Positions 53,565 through 63,293 of a stretch of 64,000 nucleotides of DNA are shown in pieces. This DNA comes from Shinella sp. WSJ-2 (lineage in GTDB: Bacteria; Pseudomonadota; Alphaproteobacteria; Rhizobiales; Rhizobiaceae). The notes below the pieces were generated by a model, which was not told the DNA's origin, searched no databases, and worked only from the letters and a program-made list of their open reading frames with translations. Each line of letters starts with the position of its first letter. Position 1 is the first letter of the stretch. The stretch lies in assembly GCF_003432075.1 (NCBI RefSeq), contig NZ_QWBU01000009.1, forward strand, positions 124,001 to 188,000. Direction: 5' to 3'. A program made the position numbers and the translations under genes.

Positions 53565-55940
53565 CTAAGGCGCTTCCGGCCGCGGATAGGGCCACTTCCA
53601 GTCGCGGATCTCGGGCATGTCCTCGCCGTGCTCGCGCACATAGGCATGGTGCGCGTCAAGCTTCGCCTCCAGCGCGGCGATGAGGCCGGGCCGGCGCGCG
53701 GCAAGGGCCGGCAGGCGCTCTATGGCCTCCATGGCAAGATGGTAGCGGTCGAGCCGGTTCATCACGGCCATATCGAAGGGCGTGGTCGTCGTGCCCTCCT
53801 CGATGAAGCCCCTGACGTGGAAATTCGGATGGTTGGTGCGTTTGTAGACCAGCCGGTGGATGAGATAGGGATAGCCGTGATGGGCGAAGACCACGGGCCG
53901 GTCGCGGGTGAAAATCCGGTCGAAGGCCGCATCGTCGATGCCGTGCGGGTGATGCTGCGGCGATTGCAGCGCCATCAGGTCCACGACGTTGACGACGCGG
54001 ATGCGAAGGCCCGGCACCGCCTGGCGGAGCAGGTCGACCGCCGCGAGCGTCTCCATGGTCGGCACGTCGCCGGCCGCCGCCATCACTACGTCGGGTTCGA
54101 GCCCGCCTTCCGTGCCCGCCCAGTCCCAGATGCCGAGCCCGGCCTCGCAATGGCGGGTAGCCTCGTCCATCGCCAGCCATTGCGGCGCCGGCTGCTTGCC
54201 GGCCACGATGACGTTGATGCGGTTCCATGTCCGCAGGCAATGGTCGCCGACCCATAGCAGCGTGTTGGCGTCCGGCGGCAGGTAGACGCGCACGATATCC
54301 GCCCCCTTGTTGGCGACGAGGTCGATGAAGCCGGGGTCCTGATGGGAAAAGCCATTGTGGTCCTGCCGCCAGACATGGGAGGTGAGCAGGTAATTGAGCG
54401 AGGAGACGGGGCTGCGCCAGGGCAGCTCGCGCGCCACCTTCAGCCATTTCGCATGCTGGTTGAACATCGAATCGACGATGTGGATGAATGCCTCGTAGCA
54501 GGAGAAGAAGCCGTGCCGGCCGGTAAGCAGATAACCCTCCAGCCAACCCTGGCACAGATGCTCGCTGAGCACTTCCATGACGCGGCCTTCCGGCGCGAGG
54601 TGGTCGTCCGTCTGCAGCGTCTTGGCCATCCACACCCGGTCCGTCGCCTCGAAGACGCTGGAGAGCCGGTTGGAGGCCGTCTCGTCCGGCCCGAAGACGC
54701 GGAAGTTGCGATCCGCCGCGTTCAGCCGGATCACGTCGCGCAGGTAGTCGCCGAGGATCTTCGTCGCCTGTGCCTCGACCGCGCCGGGCCGCTCCACGGC
54801 GACCGCATAGGCGCCGATATCGGGCGTGCGCAGCTCCTTGCGAAGGACGCCGCCATTGGCGTGCGGACTGGCGCCCATGCGGCGCGCGCCCGTGGGTGCC
54901 AGCGCCCGCAGCTCCGGCTTCAGGCGGCCATCCGCATCGAAGAGGTCTTCGGGATCGTAGCTGCGCATCCAGGCTTCGAGGATGTCGCGGTGGGCGGCGT
55001 TGGTGCGGCACTCGGAGACGGGCACCTGATGGGAGCGCCAATGGTTTTCCACCATCTTGCCGTCCACCTCCTTCGGCCCCGTCCAGCCCTTGGGGCTGCG
55101 CAGCACGATCATCGGCCAGCGCGGCCGGCGGGCGGGCTCGTCCTTCACCGCGGCGCGGATGGCCGCGATGCGGTCGAAGGCGGCGTCGAGCGCGGCCGCC
55201 ATGGCCCTGTGCATCGCCTGCGGCTCATGCCCCTCCACGAAGATCGGGTCGTAGCCGTAGCCGGTGAAGAGATGGGCCAGCTCCTCGTCCGGCAGGCGCG
55301 CCAGCACGGTCGGGTTGGCGATCTTGTAGCCGTTGAGATGGAGGATCGGCAGCACCGTGCCGTCGCTGACGGGGCTGAGGAACTTGTTGGAATGCCAGGC
55401 GGCGGCGAGCGGGCCGGTCTCGGCCTCGCCATCCCCCACCACGCAGGCGACGACGAGGCCCGGATTGTCGAAGGCCGCGCCATAGGCATGCACCAGCGCA
55501 TAGCCGAGTTCGCCGCCCTCATGGATGGAGCCGGGCGTTTCGGGGGCCGCGTGGCTCGGAATGCCGCCGGGGAAGGAGAACTGCCGGAACAGCGCCTTCA
55601 GCCCCGCCTCATCCTCGCCGATCTCGGGATAGACCTGCGAATAGGTGCCTTCCAGATAGGTATTGGCCACCATGCCCGGCCCGCCGTGGCCGGGGCCGCA
55701 GATATAAAGGACATCGGCGTCGCGCGCCCGGATGATGCGGTTGAGATGGGCATAGATGAAGTTGAGGCCCGGCGTCGTGCCCCAGTGGCCGAGAAGGCGC
55801 GGCTTCACATGCTCCGCCTTCAAAGGCTCGCGGAGCAGCGGATTGTCCATCAGGTAGATCTGGCCCACCGAAAGATAGTTGGCCGCCCGCCAGTAGCGGT
55901 CGATCAGCGCGAGGTCTTCGAGGTCAGGATCATTCGCCAT
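53565..55940 (-). CDS. xfp: phosphoketolase (xylulose-5-phosphate/fructose-6-phosphate)
   Basis: This 791-residue thiamine-diphosphate enzyme matches the family length. Motifs: [22 protein letters not shown], the TPP motif [37 protein letters not shown], the FHRDRPV-like [18 protein letters not shown] region near the C-terminus. It cleaves xylulose-5-P or fructose-6-P with phosphate to acetyl phosphate. Acetate kinase and phosphotransacetylase at 26445-28486 would use that product. A TTGA-N6-TCAA box lies 189 nt upstream, consistent with low-oxygen induction. Confidence 0.95.
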   Translation of the reverse strand: MANDPDLEDLALIDRYWRAANYLSVGQIYLMDNPLLREPLKAEHVKPRLLGHWGTTPGLNFIYAHLNRIIRARDADVLYICGPGHGGPGMVANTYLEGTYSQVYPEIGEDEAGLKALFRQFSFPGGIPSHAAPETPGSIHEGGELGYALVHAYGAAFDNPGLVVACVVGDGEAETGPLAAAWHSNKFLSPVSDGTVLPILHLNGYKIANPTVLARLPDEELAHLFTGYGYDPIFVEGHEPQAMHRAMAAALDAAFDRIAAIRAAVKDEPARRPRWPMIVLRSPKGWTGPKEVDGKMVENHWRSHQVPVSECRTNAAHRDILEAWMRSYDPEDLFDADGRLKPELRALAPTGARRMGASPHANGGVLRKELRTPDIGAYAVAVERPGAVEAQATKILGDYLRDVIRLNAADRNFRVFGPDETASNRLSSVFEATDRVWMAKTLQTDDHLAPEGRVMEVLSEHLCQGWLEGYLLTGRHGFFSCYEAFIHIVDSMFNQHAKWLKVARELPWRSPVSSLNYLLTSHVWRQDHNGFSHQDPGFIDLVANKGADIVRVYLPPDANTLLWVGDHCLRTWNRINVIVAGKQPAPQWLAMDEATRHCEAGLGIWDWAGTEGGLEPDVVMAAAGDVPTMETLAAVDLLRQAVPGLRIRVVNVVDLMALQSPQHHPHGIDDAAFDRIFTRDRPVVFAHHGYPYLIHRLVYKRTNHPNFHVRGFIEEGTTTTPFDMAVMNRLDRYHLAMEAIERLPALAARRPGLIAALEAKLDAHHAYVREHGEDMPEIRDWKWPYPRPEAP

Positions 55941-56128
55941 GCATTCTCTCCCTGCGGCCGGATCGAAAAGGCCGACGTTCGCATTCGAGGAGATTGCGCA
56001 AATAGGCCTAATGGTCCCTGAGCAACCACGACGCCGCGTCCGACCAAGGCCGATACAAGGTCATGCGGAGCGAACTCCTGTCTTCCGTCCGATATGGTCT
56101 CACCCTAGACGTTTTCGCGCAATGGATC

Positions 56129-56142
56129 TTGATTTAGCTCAA
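56129..56142. promoter_or_regulatory. FixK/FNR-like box upstream of phosphoketolase
   Basis: TTGATTTAGCTCAA fits the TTGA-N6-TCAA core. It lies in the 330-nt region between xfp and the M41 gene, which otherwise shows no gene. It is 189 nt before the xfp start codon. Confidence 0.6.
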
Positions 56143-56270
56143 CGAACGGCGAGACTCGCCAAAACGTCCTCTGTCCAAGCGCGCCGCCTTACCCCGTTTG
56201 ATGGCAAACTGACGTTGACTCAACATCGGAGCAATCACCGACGGCAATCGATGCTCGCCCGAATCACAGT

Positions 56271-57038
56271 CTACACGGAAGGCGGTCGATCACCGTCTTT
56301 GAGGAGGCGTCTTACGGCCTCGCCATCCAAAGCCTGCGCATCGAACAGCGCGTTGGTGAGCGCATCAAGCTTATCGCGGTTCTCATTGACAATCTCGACC
56401 GCCCTCGCAAATGCCTTTTCCAAGCGCGCATGGATGCGGGCTGCGAGATCGGGATTAGCATCGAGCACGGCGGTCGGGTCCTTATCATCGCGGTAGAGCA
56501 GCGGCTGGGTCGCCCCGAAGCCGAGGGACCGCTCCATGGCGAGCGCCATCTTCGTGGCCCGTGCCAGATCGCTGTCATCGGAGCCACCCGATCCGGCGGA
56601 CACCTTGCCGACGACGATCTGCTCGGCGGCGCGCCCCGCCATGAGCATGGCGAGCATGTCCTCACGGTAGCCCAGCGTATCGCTGCCGGATGCGGTGAAT
56701 CCGAGCTGGCTGTAGCCGCCGCCTCCGGGCGCATCGATGTTGAGCCCATGGATCGGCCCCAACCTCAAGGCATGATGTACGACTGCGTGACCAGACTCAT
56801 GGATGGCGAAGCGCCAGCGCAAATCATACGGCACCTGCGGCCGGTCCATCCGGATACCATCCTCGAGATCTTCATACCGGATCGACCGCTTTTCGCGGCG
56901 GGCCTTCAGCCGCGCCTGGCGAACGATCCGCTCGATATCGGCGCCGGTCAGCCCCATCGCCCTCGTTGCCAGCCGCTTCAGAAGGGACACGGCCGCTTCA
57001 AGCGTACCCGGTTCAATGTGCTTCGATGTCATTGTCAT
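56271..57038 (-). CDS. FtsH-like M41 zinc peptidase carrying the AAA lid (ATPase encoded separately)
   Basis: The 255-residue protein has an N-terminal helical segment (TGADIERIVRQARLKARREK at about 31-50) that matches the AAA+ lid helices of FtsH, then the peptidase with zinc motif HESGH (His80, Glu81, His84) and the third-ligand Asp157 in SDLARATKMA. It lacks the FtsH transmembrane and ATPase parts. It starts with an ATGA overlap after the AAA+ ATPase gene, so the two probably assemble as a split FtsH-like protease. A 5'-truncated copy is at 35637-36049. Confidence 0.88.
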   Translation of the reverse strand: MTMTSKHIEPGTLEAAVSLLKRLATRAMGLTGADIERIVRQARLKARREKRSIRYEDLEDGIRMDRPQVPYDLRWRFAIHESGHAVVHHALRLGPIHGLNIDAPGGGGYSQLGFTASGSDTLGYREDMLAMLMAGRAAEQIVVGKVSAGSGGSDDSDLARATKMALAMERSLGFGATQPLLYRDDKDPTAVLDANPDLAARIHARLEKAFARAVEIVNENRDKLDALTNALFDAQALDGEAVRRLLKDGDRPPSV

Positions 57039-58996
57039 GTCGCGGCTCCTTCCCGAGCGTCCCTCAAGGTGTGTTCGTCGCTGTCCCGATCGGCCTGGAT
57101 GTTGGGTGCTTCTGCCTCGTCGGCACTCATCCCCGCGGCCTCGGAACCCACCTCATCGGCCTTGGTCTCATCCGACGCCTTTCCATCGACCAGCGATGCG
57201 AGATCATCGCCGAGATGGTGAGCGAAGATTTCCGTGAGCGTGGCGATATCCGGCAAGGGGATCTCGATATGCGTCTCCAGGCGTCCGGAGCGTTTCAGCG
57301 CATCATCGATCTCCTGGGGCCGGTTCGTCGCGCCGACGATGATCAACCCCTCGCTCTTGACCGCCCCGTCCAACAACTCGAGCGCCTTGTTAACGATGGT
57401 GTTCCAATAGTCGGCATATTCCCGTTCGGCCGGCTGCCGCTTGCCGATGCCATCGATCTCGTCGATGAACAGGATCGCCGGCGCCATGGCCCGGGCCTCG
57501 ACGAAGGTCTTGCTCATCCGGTCGATGACGTCGTTGAGATGCCCGCCCTGCAGCCAAGTCGATACGGATGTGACGACCAGCGGAATCTGCAGGCTGTTGC
57601 AAAGCGCCCGAGCAAAAGTCGTCTTTCCGGTCCCGGGCGGTCCATGGAGCAGAAGTTTGGTGCTCATGTCCGACCAGGCGAGAGCGCCCGCCCTGTGATC
57701 GGCCAGATCAGCCTTCAGATCCAGCGCCCAGGTCTTGGCCTTGCCGTAACCGGCGAGCGTCTCGACCACGAGCGACGGACGATCGTTTTCTCCCGGTCCC
57801 CATGGCTCCGGCTGGATGACCTCGGCGCCTGACAGCTTGTCGCGTTTCCATCCACCGCCGCTATCTTTTCCGGATGAGGACTTCTCCGACGATTTCGCAT
57901 CCTGCTTCGACTTCGATGATTTGCCAGCGCCTTTGGATGCCGGTTCGTCGTCATCATCGTCATCCTCCCGAGCGGCAACACGATTGCGCTCGGTGAGGGA
58001 CGCCAGCACGGCAATGACCTGGGATGCGCTGCGCCCCGGCCGGAACGCCAGCACGACATCATCGATCGTCAGGTAATGCGCGTCGTAGGCCGTCGACCAT
58101 TGCTCCAGCGCCGTGATACCGTTGGCACCATGCATCGCCTCCACCATGGCACTGAGGAAGGGATAGTCCAGCCTGCCTGCCGCAAGGCCGATGTCGGCGG
58201 CAATGGCGATGTCGGACGGGATGGCCTCCGCCTTCTCGCTGATCGCAACGACAGGATAGTCACGCGTCGTCGCATTCACCAGCCGGCGCCGAAGCGTGGC
58301 GCCGGCGATGCGCGCGATGCTATGTCCGAGGAACTGAATGTACGTACGGCCTGCACCCTCGGGTCCGGCAAAGGTGCCGTCATCATAGACGTATTCTCCA
58401 TCGATGCCGCTCAAGGCGCCGCCCGGCACGAAGCCCGGTGTCTCGATGAGGCGGCGCATGGCCTGCTCAAAGCCGACGATCGGCCCATGCAGCGCGACGA
58501 CAGGCGCCGACATGGCGGCAGCACGGACGATCCTGGCAAGCGGCACACGACCGTTCTCGATCGCACGGGCCAGCACGAGGGCCGCGACGATGTTGCTGAT
58601 CAGCGGCGCCTTGCCCGCCCGCCCGACCAGACCGACGGCATAGGCACGGCGTTTGTGATCGATTGCCGCGACATGATCGCTGGCTGTCACTTGACCGAGC
58701 CGGTAGAGAGACGGCAGGAAAGATGTCGGCGACTTACCTTCAGTCGTTACAATGTCGGACTGCTGAGGCGGCGGCAGAAGGTAGCCGCCGAAGTTCCGAC
58801 GAACCCACGCCACGTCGCGGTCGTGGTCTCCGGAAAGAGACGCGGTTTCGAAGGCTGGCGAGTAGCGCCGCAGAACGTGCCCGCCCACTTCGACGATTTT
58901 CAACGACAAGAGGCCATTGAGATGGGCGTTGCGCTGGGCTTCGCGCCGGGCGATGCGTTCGAGGCGACGCAGGAACAGGCGGGACAGCTTATTCAT
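57035..58996 (-). CDS. AAA+ ATPase of a split FtsH-like protease
   Basis: The 653-residue protein has an unrecognised N-terminal region (1-340), an acidic and Ser/Lys-rich linker (345-390), and an AAA+ module: Walker A GPPGTGKT at 452-459, Walker B ILFIDEIDGI at 508-517, sensor 1 VGATNRP around 555 and arginine-finger-type residues in RSGRLETHIEI near 572. The module ends early in the lid, where an acidic low-complexity tail follows; the lid helices appear in the next gene instead. No membrane segment is evident. It overlaps the upstream hypothetical gene by 8 nt and the M41 gene by 4 nt. Confidence 0.88.
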   Translation of the reverse strand: MNKLSRLFLRRLERIARREAQRNAHLNGLLSLKIVEVGGHVLRRYSPAFETASLSGDHDRDVAWVRRNFGGYLLPPPQQSDIVTTEGKSPTSFLPSLYRLGQVTASDHVAAIDHKRRAYAVGLVGRAGKAPLISNIVAALVLARAIENGRVPLARIVRAAAMSAPVVALHGPIVGFEQAMRRLIETPGFVPGGALSGIDGEYVYDDGTFAGPEGAGRTYIQFLGHSIARIAGATLRRRLVNATTRDYPVVAISEKAEAIPSDIAIAADIGLAAGRLDYPFLSAMVEAMHGANGITALEQWSTAYDAHYLTIDDVVLAFRPGRSASQVIAVLASLTERNRVAAREDDDDDDEPASKGAGKSSKSKQDAKSSEKSSSGKDSGGGWKRDKLSGAEVIQPEPWGPGENDRPSLVVETLAGYGKAKTWALDLKADLADHRAGALAWSDMSTKLLLHGPPGTGKTTFARALCNSLQIPLVVTSVSTWLQGGHLNDVIDRMSKTFVEARAMAPAILFIDEIDGIGKRQPAEREYADYWNTIVNKALELLDGAVKSEGLIIVGATNRPQEIDDALKRSGRLETHIEIPLPDIATLTEIFAHHLGDDLASLVDGKASDETKADEVGSEAAGMSADEAEAPNIQADRDSDEHTLRDAREGAAT

Positions 58997-59495
58997 CGAT
59001 CCGCCCCTCCGTCATCGCGGCAATAATTGCCGTTTTGCCGCTGGGCGGTTGCCCCTTGGTCGGCCATCGCTTCTTCAGACTGCCCGGTCTTGCCTGGCGA
59101 CGCTCCCGGATCAGGCGGCGAAGAGGACGGGGCTTGGCCGAACCCGGACTGCCCGCATCCGGCTGAGTCGAGACCGCCAGATCGCGATTACGGCTGGAAA
59201 GCCAGTCGAGCAGCAGGCGGCAGGCCGGGTTGCCTGTATCGGCATGGGTCTGCAATCGGCCGATGACCGTATCCGGTACGAGGCCGGTCAAGCCCGTACC
59301 CTGCCGGACATGGCCGAGCGCCAGGCCGATCAGATGCGCTGGATCGTCACCAGTCGGGAGACCAGTACCGTATCCGGGATAGCGCAGGACAGTGCCGTGC
59401 GCACGATGGCAGACGAGGTTGTGGGACGTCGAGGACGGCGGGATCGCCTCACAGCGGATGCGTGGCGGCACATCCAGATTGATATCGGAAGACAT
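58989..59495 (-). CDS. hypothetical protein
   Basis: A good AAGGAGTT site precedes the ATG at 59495. The 168-residue product is not recognised. The C-terminal third is very basic (RRLIRERRQARPGSLKKRW), which could contact nucleic acid. It overlaps the AAA+ gene start by 8 nt, which supports its being a real gene of the same operon. Confidence 0.6.
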   Translation of the reverse strand: MSSDINLDVPPRIRCEAIPPSSTSHNLVCHRAHGTVLRYPGYGTGLPTGDDPAHLIGLALGHVRQGTGLTGLVPDTVIGRLQTHADTGNPACRLLLDWLSSRNRDLAVSTQPDAGSPGSAKPRPLRRLIRERRQARPGSLKKRWPTKGQPPSGKTAIIAAMTEGRIDE

Positions 59496-59657
59496 GGGAA
59501 CTCCTTGGCCGGACCGCGTTCGGTCCAGCGCTTATGAGAAGAACAGGATGGGAAAGCCGCGGCCTTGACGCGAGGGATCGCTACGCGACACCTGACGGCA
59601 AGCGTCAGGGCGCGGCGGTCAGGCCATCAGGCAGCAGCGAGCAATGTGCGGCCGAGC

Positions 59658-60746
59658 TCAATGCCTGGCAGGGCGCCGGGCAAAGCCGATCCGGATGAAG
59701 GCCGGCGTCGGCTCGTCCTCATCGACGCCCGGTTCGTCACGATCGTGATCATCATCGTGTGAACGCGCCGCCTGGTCTTCTTCAAAAGTCCGGCTGGGCC
59801 CGTTGAGATTGATCCGCGAGCAAGCGGGTGCGGGCACGATGACCGCCTCCGACGCACAGATGGCGATCTGCTCCTTGCCGCCGAGGGCCTTGCGCGCCTC
59901 GACCTCGAGAAGCTGCTGCACCCGGATGCCGAAGCGCAGGCGCAGTTCGGCCATGCAGGCGGCAACACCATCGATCTCCAAGAGGTCGTCGAGTTCGGAC
60001 AGCGCCCAGACACCATTGGCATGATCGCTCGGACGGCTGGCGCCATCGACGATGGCCACTTCGACCGCATCGACCATCAGCCGCTTCTGGTTCTTGTAGA
60101 GCCAGTCCGGCAGGACCATGGCCGACGCCATCATTTTGAGCTTCAGTTCCTCAAGACGGCTCGTGTCACCATAGGATGCGAGCGACCGTTTGACGTCGAG
60201 GATATAGGCCGTGTGCCGGGCGCGGTTCACGACGATCAGGTCCGGCGTGTAGCTGCCCTTGGCCGGCGCCTCGCAATCGAGCTTGATGCCGTCGAGGCTG
60301 GACCAGTCATTTCCAGTTACCGCTTCCATGGCCGCCTTTACCAGCGGCAGCTTCAGGGACTGGGTGAGGACGAGGATGCTCGGGTTCGCTTTCGCCACAC
60401 GCTCGACCGCCTGCTCCAGCAGCTTGCCTTCCCGGAACGACACCGCCCGGACGAGCGAGGCGATGTTGACGTAGTGACCGAGGATCTCGTCTTCGGCCGG
60501 TTCGCCGTCCATGATGGCGTTGATGGCTCGATTGATCAGCAGATCGAGATCGGCTTCGACATCGGCAAAGCGGACGAGATGCGGATGGCGGCGCAGCACT
60601 GCCGGGTCGCGAACCGGAGCCGGAACCGCATTGCGGCCAAAGCCGAATAGGCGCGGGCGGAGCCCAGAAGCTGCGGCAGCTTCGGCCGCGTCGATCATGG
60701 AACGGAGAACTTCCCCAGCGGGGACAGAAACGGTATTCGTGCTCAT
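59658..60746 (-). CDS. hypothetical protein with PD-(D/E)XK-like motif
   Basis: The ATG at 60746 (MSTNTVSVPAGEVL) is preceded by AAGGAATC; the longer open frame upstream is rejected. In the 362-residue product, Pro168-Asp169 (YTPDL) and Asp184-Val185-Lys186 (ILDVKRS) lie on what look like two successive beta strands, the spacing expected for a PD-(D/E)XK nuclease core. The C-terminal part has an acidic, His-rich patch (DDDHDRDEP). Nuclease activity is only a suggestion from this motif. It lies 162 nt upstream of the hypothetical-AAA-M41 genes. Confidence 0.72.
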   Translation of the reverse strand: MSTNTVSVPAGEVLRSMIDAAEAAAASGLRPRLFGFGRNAVPAPVRDPAVLRRHPHLVRFADVEADLDLLINRAINAIMDGEPAEDEILGHYVNIASLVRAVSFREGKLLEQAVERVAKANPSILVLTQSLKLPLVKAAMEAVTGNDWSSLDGIKLDCEAPAKGSYTPDLIVVNRARHTAYILDVKRSLASYGDTSRLEELKLKMMASAMVLPDWLYKNQKRLMVDAVEVAIVDGASRPSDHANGVWALSELDDLLEIDGVAACMAELRLRFGIRVQQLLEVEARKALGGKEQIAICASEAVIVPAPACSRINLNGPSRTFEEDQAARSHDDDHDRDEPGVDEDEPTPAFIRIGFARRPARH

Positions 60747-61082
60747 AGCCCGATTCCTTCTTGTACAAGGTTGACGGTCAGGCCCTTGTCGATGTTGGCG
60801 CATCGGCTTGGGCCGCTTTGTTCCGGCCATCCGGAACAGCCGCAACCTGGCAGGACCGGCGCTCGGGCTCAAGGACCCCTGGACCAAAAATGAGAACGGG
60901 ACCGGAACAAGGTTAACGCCGGGCTCACGGTCGCTTCGATCTGGCCATCCGCTGAGGCTCGAACGCCTGCCCGCGGCCAAAACATCTCGAGGCCGAAGCC
61001 GGGCAAGACAAAGGGCCGACAAGCGGCCCTTGAAGGTTTGGCTGGAAGGCCGACCGATCGACCTTCCAGCATGTCGAGAGCT
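60747..61082. other. gene-free region with two hairpins
   Basis: No gene is supported. Hairpins at 61041-61070 (stem GCTGGAAGG, 12-nt loop) and 61011-61031 (stem AAGGGCCG, 5-nt loop) lie downstream of the DUF3102-like gene and may end its transcript. Confidence 0.5.
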
Positions 61083-62276
61083 TTACGCGGTCAGTTGCGG
61101 TGCGGATGCGCCTTCATCCAGGAGCGTTTCGCCCAAACCGTCTGCCGCCTCGTCGGCTGCCAGCGGCGGGACCGCCACGACCTGCTTGCGGACCTTGGAT
61201 GTTTCGCGGCTGACGACCATCAGCCCGCCTGTCGCCTGCTCAAGCGCTTCGCCGAACCGCTCCGTGAAGCGATCCAGATCGATCTCGACCGAGGCGTCGG
61301 CCTGATCCTTGCCCTGCTCTGCTTCCGCTTCAGGGGTCAACTCGACCACATCGTCGACGGCGACCATCTTTTCTACCGATTGGGCCAGCGGCCATTTCGG
61401 CTTGCGCTCCTTCGAGATCGCCCATTCGAGGACCGGCAAGACCTCATCGCGAAGCCAACCGGGCAATTCCTTGGACTTCGGCCAGGTATCGAAGAGCCCA
61501 AGCTTCTGCAGCGTTTCGTTCACCACCGCCCACTCGGTCTTCTTCGGAAACTGGGTCGAGCGCGGATGGCGGCGCAGGTCGCTGTCCGGTTCCACGAACT
61601 GCGCCAGGCTTTCAAGTTCCATACGCGCGACACGGGCAAGATCTTCAACCTCCCTGGCCAGCGCCTCCTTGATCACCCGCTTCTGGTCCAGCGCCGCCTT
61701 GATGGCCTGCACAATGACCTCGATATGGACGATGAACAGTTTCACGCCGTCGCGGATCTTGACCGCGATCAGCGCCTTCAGGCCGGTCACACCCCCTGCT
61801 CCATGGAGGTCACCCCGGGCAGTCTTGTCCTTGGCCTCATCGCCATCGCCCAGGATGGTTTTCACATCGAGCACACGGAGACGGCCATGCTCCTCGCCAT
61901 GGGCGATCGCATCGCGGATCTTCTCATGCGGCGCGTGCGCCAGATGGAACATGACAGTCGGGCTGGCCGACAGGTCGACCAGATCATCCCGGTATTCGCC
62001 GAGATTGCGCGCGACGGACATATAGGCCCTCGCAGTGCGGGCGGCCAAGCTGCACCGCCTCTTGACCCATTTGTCGAAGAGACCGTCGGCGAGCAGACCA
62101 GAAGCGGAAACAAGATGCTCTCCGAGCAGGAAGCTCTGCTCGGTCGTGCGGCGGCCGAGATCAGAGATATTCCCGGCAGCAATTTCGAGCTGGTCACGAA
62201 GAACCGCATCCGCGATCCCGAGCTTTTCATAGTGATGGGCGAAGGCGGAAGGCAGGACAAACTTGGATGCACTCAC
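61083..62276 (-). CDS. DUF3102/phage-regulatory-like DNA-binding protein
   Basis: The 397-residue protein contains, at residues 48-95, a helical segment (FLLGEHLVSASGLL, DKWVKRRCSLAARTARAYMSVARNL) resembling DUF3102 or phage regulatory helix-turn-helix domains. The rest is helical and charged, with an acidic region near 340 and no known domain. Such proteins are often encoded on plasmids and integrated elements. A function in regulation or replication is inferred only. The upstream 62277-62500 stretch is AT-rich and probably holds its promoter. Confidence 0.7.
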   Translation of the reverse strand: MSASKFVLPSAFAHHYEKLGIADAVLRDQLEIAAGNISDLGRRTTEQSFLLGEHLVSASGLLADGLFDKWVKRRCSLAARTARAYMSVARNLGEYRDDLVDLSASPTVMFHLAHAPHEKIRDAIAHGEEHGRLRVLDVKTILGDGDEAKDKTARGDLHGAGGVTGLKALIAVKIRDGVKLFIVHIEVIVQAIKAALDQKRVIKEALAREVEDLARVARMELESLAQFVEPDSDLRRHPRSTQFPKKTEWAVVNETLQKLGLFDTWPKSKELPGWLRDEVLPVLEWAISKERKPKWPLAQSVEKMVAVDDVVELTPEAEAEQGKDQADASVEIDLDRFTERFGEALEQATGGLMVVSRETSKVRKQVVAVPPLAADEAADGLGETLLDEGASAPQLTA

Positions 62277-62957
62277 GATAAAACCTCACTGGTTACTGAT
62301 AATATACGTTCGACACAAACATCGAACACACATATGGTCACCGCAACATCAGTAATTGTCAAATCGGCCATCAAGTGACACCCAAGTAAAGGCTCATTAT
62401 TTACTTTCATATATACAATTAATATTTCAATTATTTCTCAAATTAACCATATTCCAGCATCACAAAATTATTTTCTACTTTTATTGATACTTAATCACCG
62501 TTTCTCCCGGATTCAGACCGCAATCAGTCGCTTCAGGCCTCGGACAAACACTTCCGTTAACAGGGCGTGGCAGGAACCGCCGCCTGGCGCGGAAAGCCCG
62601 ATACGGCGGCAGTTGAGCGATATCCGGCGAAGCAGACAATCTGGCAGGCATCGTCTCAATGTGCCGGTATGTCATCTCAGCGTGCCCGCACATCGAGACA
62701 AATTGCGCATTTTTGATTCCGGTTTCCGGATTTCCGATTCAGAGCTGTGAAGCTTTGATTCCGCAAACGCCGTTTCGTCTCCGCACGTCATCTCGATCTA
62801 GCTCGACGTGCCCGCAGGTCATCTCAAGTTGCGCATCCGCGATTCCGAACCGTGGATTTCCGATTCACGAGCCGGGATTTCTGATTCCAGCACAAGCGGC
62901 GTTGCCGGTAAGGCGCTGGTCTGGCAAGGAGGCCGCAGGGCATATGGGAGTGGCATC
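62277..62957. other. AT-rich promoter-like region and imperfect repeats, no gene
   Basis: Positions 62280-62500 are clearly AT-rich compared with the rest of the window and probably serve the divergent gene pair. From 62670 an imperfect tandem duplication follows (see repeat entry). No coding region is supported. Confidence 0.6.
62670..62901. repeat. imperfect tandem duplication of about 110 bp with GATTTCCGATTC sub-motifs
   Basis: Copy 1 (62670-62770) and copy 2 (62787-62901) share GTCATCTC, CGTGCCCGCA, TTGCGCAT and GGATTTCCGATTC in the same order. Additional GATTCCG and GATTTCTGATTCC units are scattered inside. A palindrome CGATTC-T-GAATCG lies farther on at 63412-63424. Iteron-like or regulator-binding roles are possible. 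Confidence 0.5.
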
Positions 62958-63293
62958 ATGGCCAGAAAGTCAGAAGAGGACCGCAATCGCGAGCAGCGCG
63001 AACGTCAGCAAAAGCTGCGTGACGCCGATCGCAAGGCAAGGCGTCCTAACCGGGACGATATTGCCCGCACGGCGCTCTTCATGACGATTTCCAGCATGGC
63101 GGCCAGGGACGCGAAAGAGGTGCTGGAGGATTTTCAGGACCGGGTGGTCAGGATGCTTGTAGAGCAGGGATTTGACGAGCGGGAGTCCGACATCGTCTTC
63201 GAGGAACTCGTCGCCAAGTATCGCACAGGCGACTGGCCGTTTCGTCGCAAGGTCCACCTTCTCCATCCCGAGGATCCCGATCGGGACGCTTGA
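62958..63293 (+). CDS. hypothetical protein
   Basis: The 111-residue product starts with a charged helix (ARKSEEDRNREQRERQQKLRDADRKAR split by turns) and continues with an amphipathic helical part (DAKEVLEDFQDRVVRMLVEQGFDERE). It is not recognised. Codon use is normal. It follows the repeat region and is divergent from the DUF3102-like gene. Confidence 0.6.
   Translation: MARKSEEDRNREQRERQQKLRDADRKARRPNRDDIARTALFMTISSMAARDAKEVLEDFQDRVVRMLVEQGFDERESDIVFEELVAKYRTGDWPFRRKVHLLHPEDPDRDA

Noticed and set aside
54342-56021. 559-codon open frame on the plus strand
   Set aside because: Antisense to phosphoketolase, no recognisable domain or ribosome site.
62670-62901. Repeats considered as a CRISPR array
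   Set aside because: Only two degenerate long units with no regular repeat-spacer pattern and no cas genes nearby.
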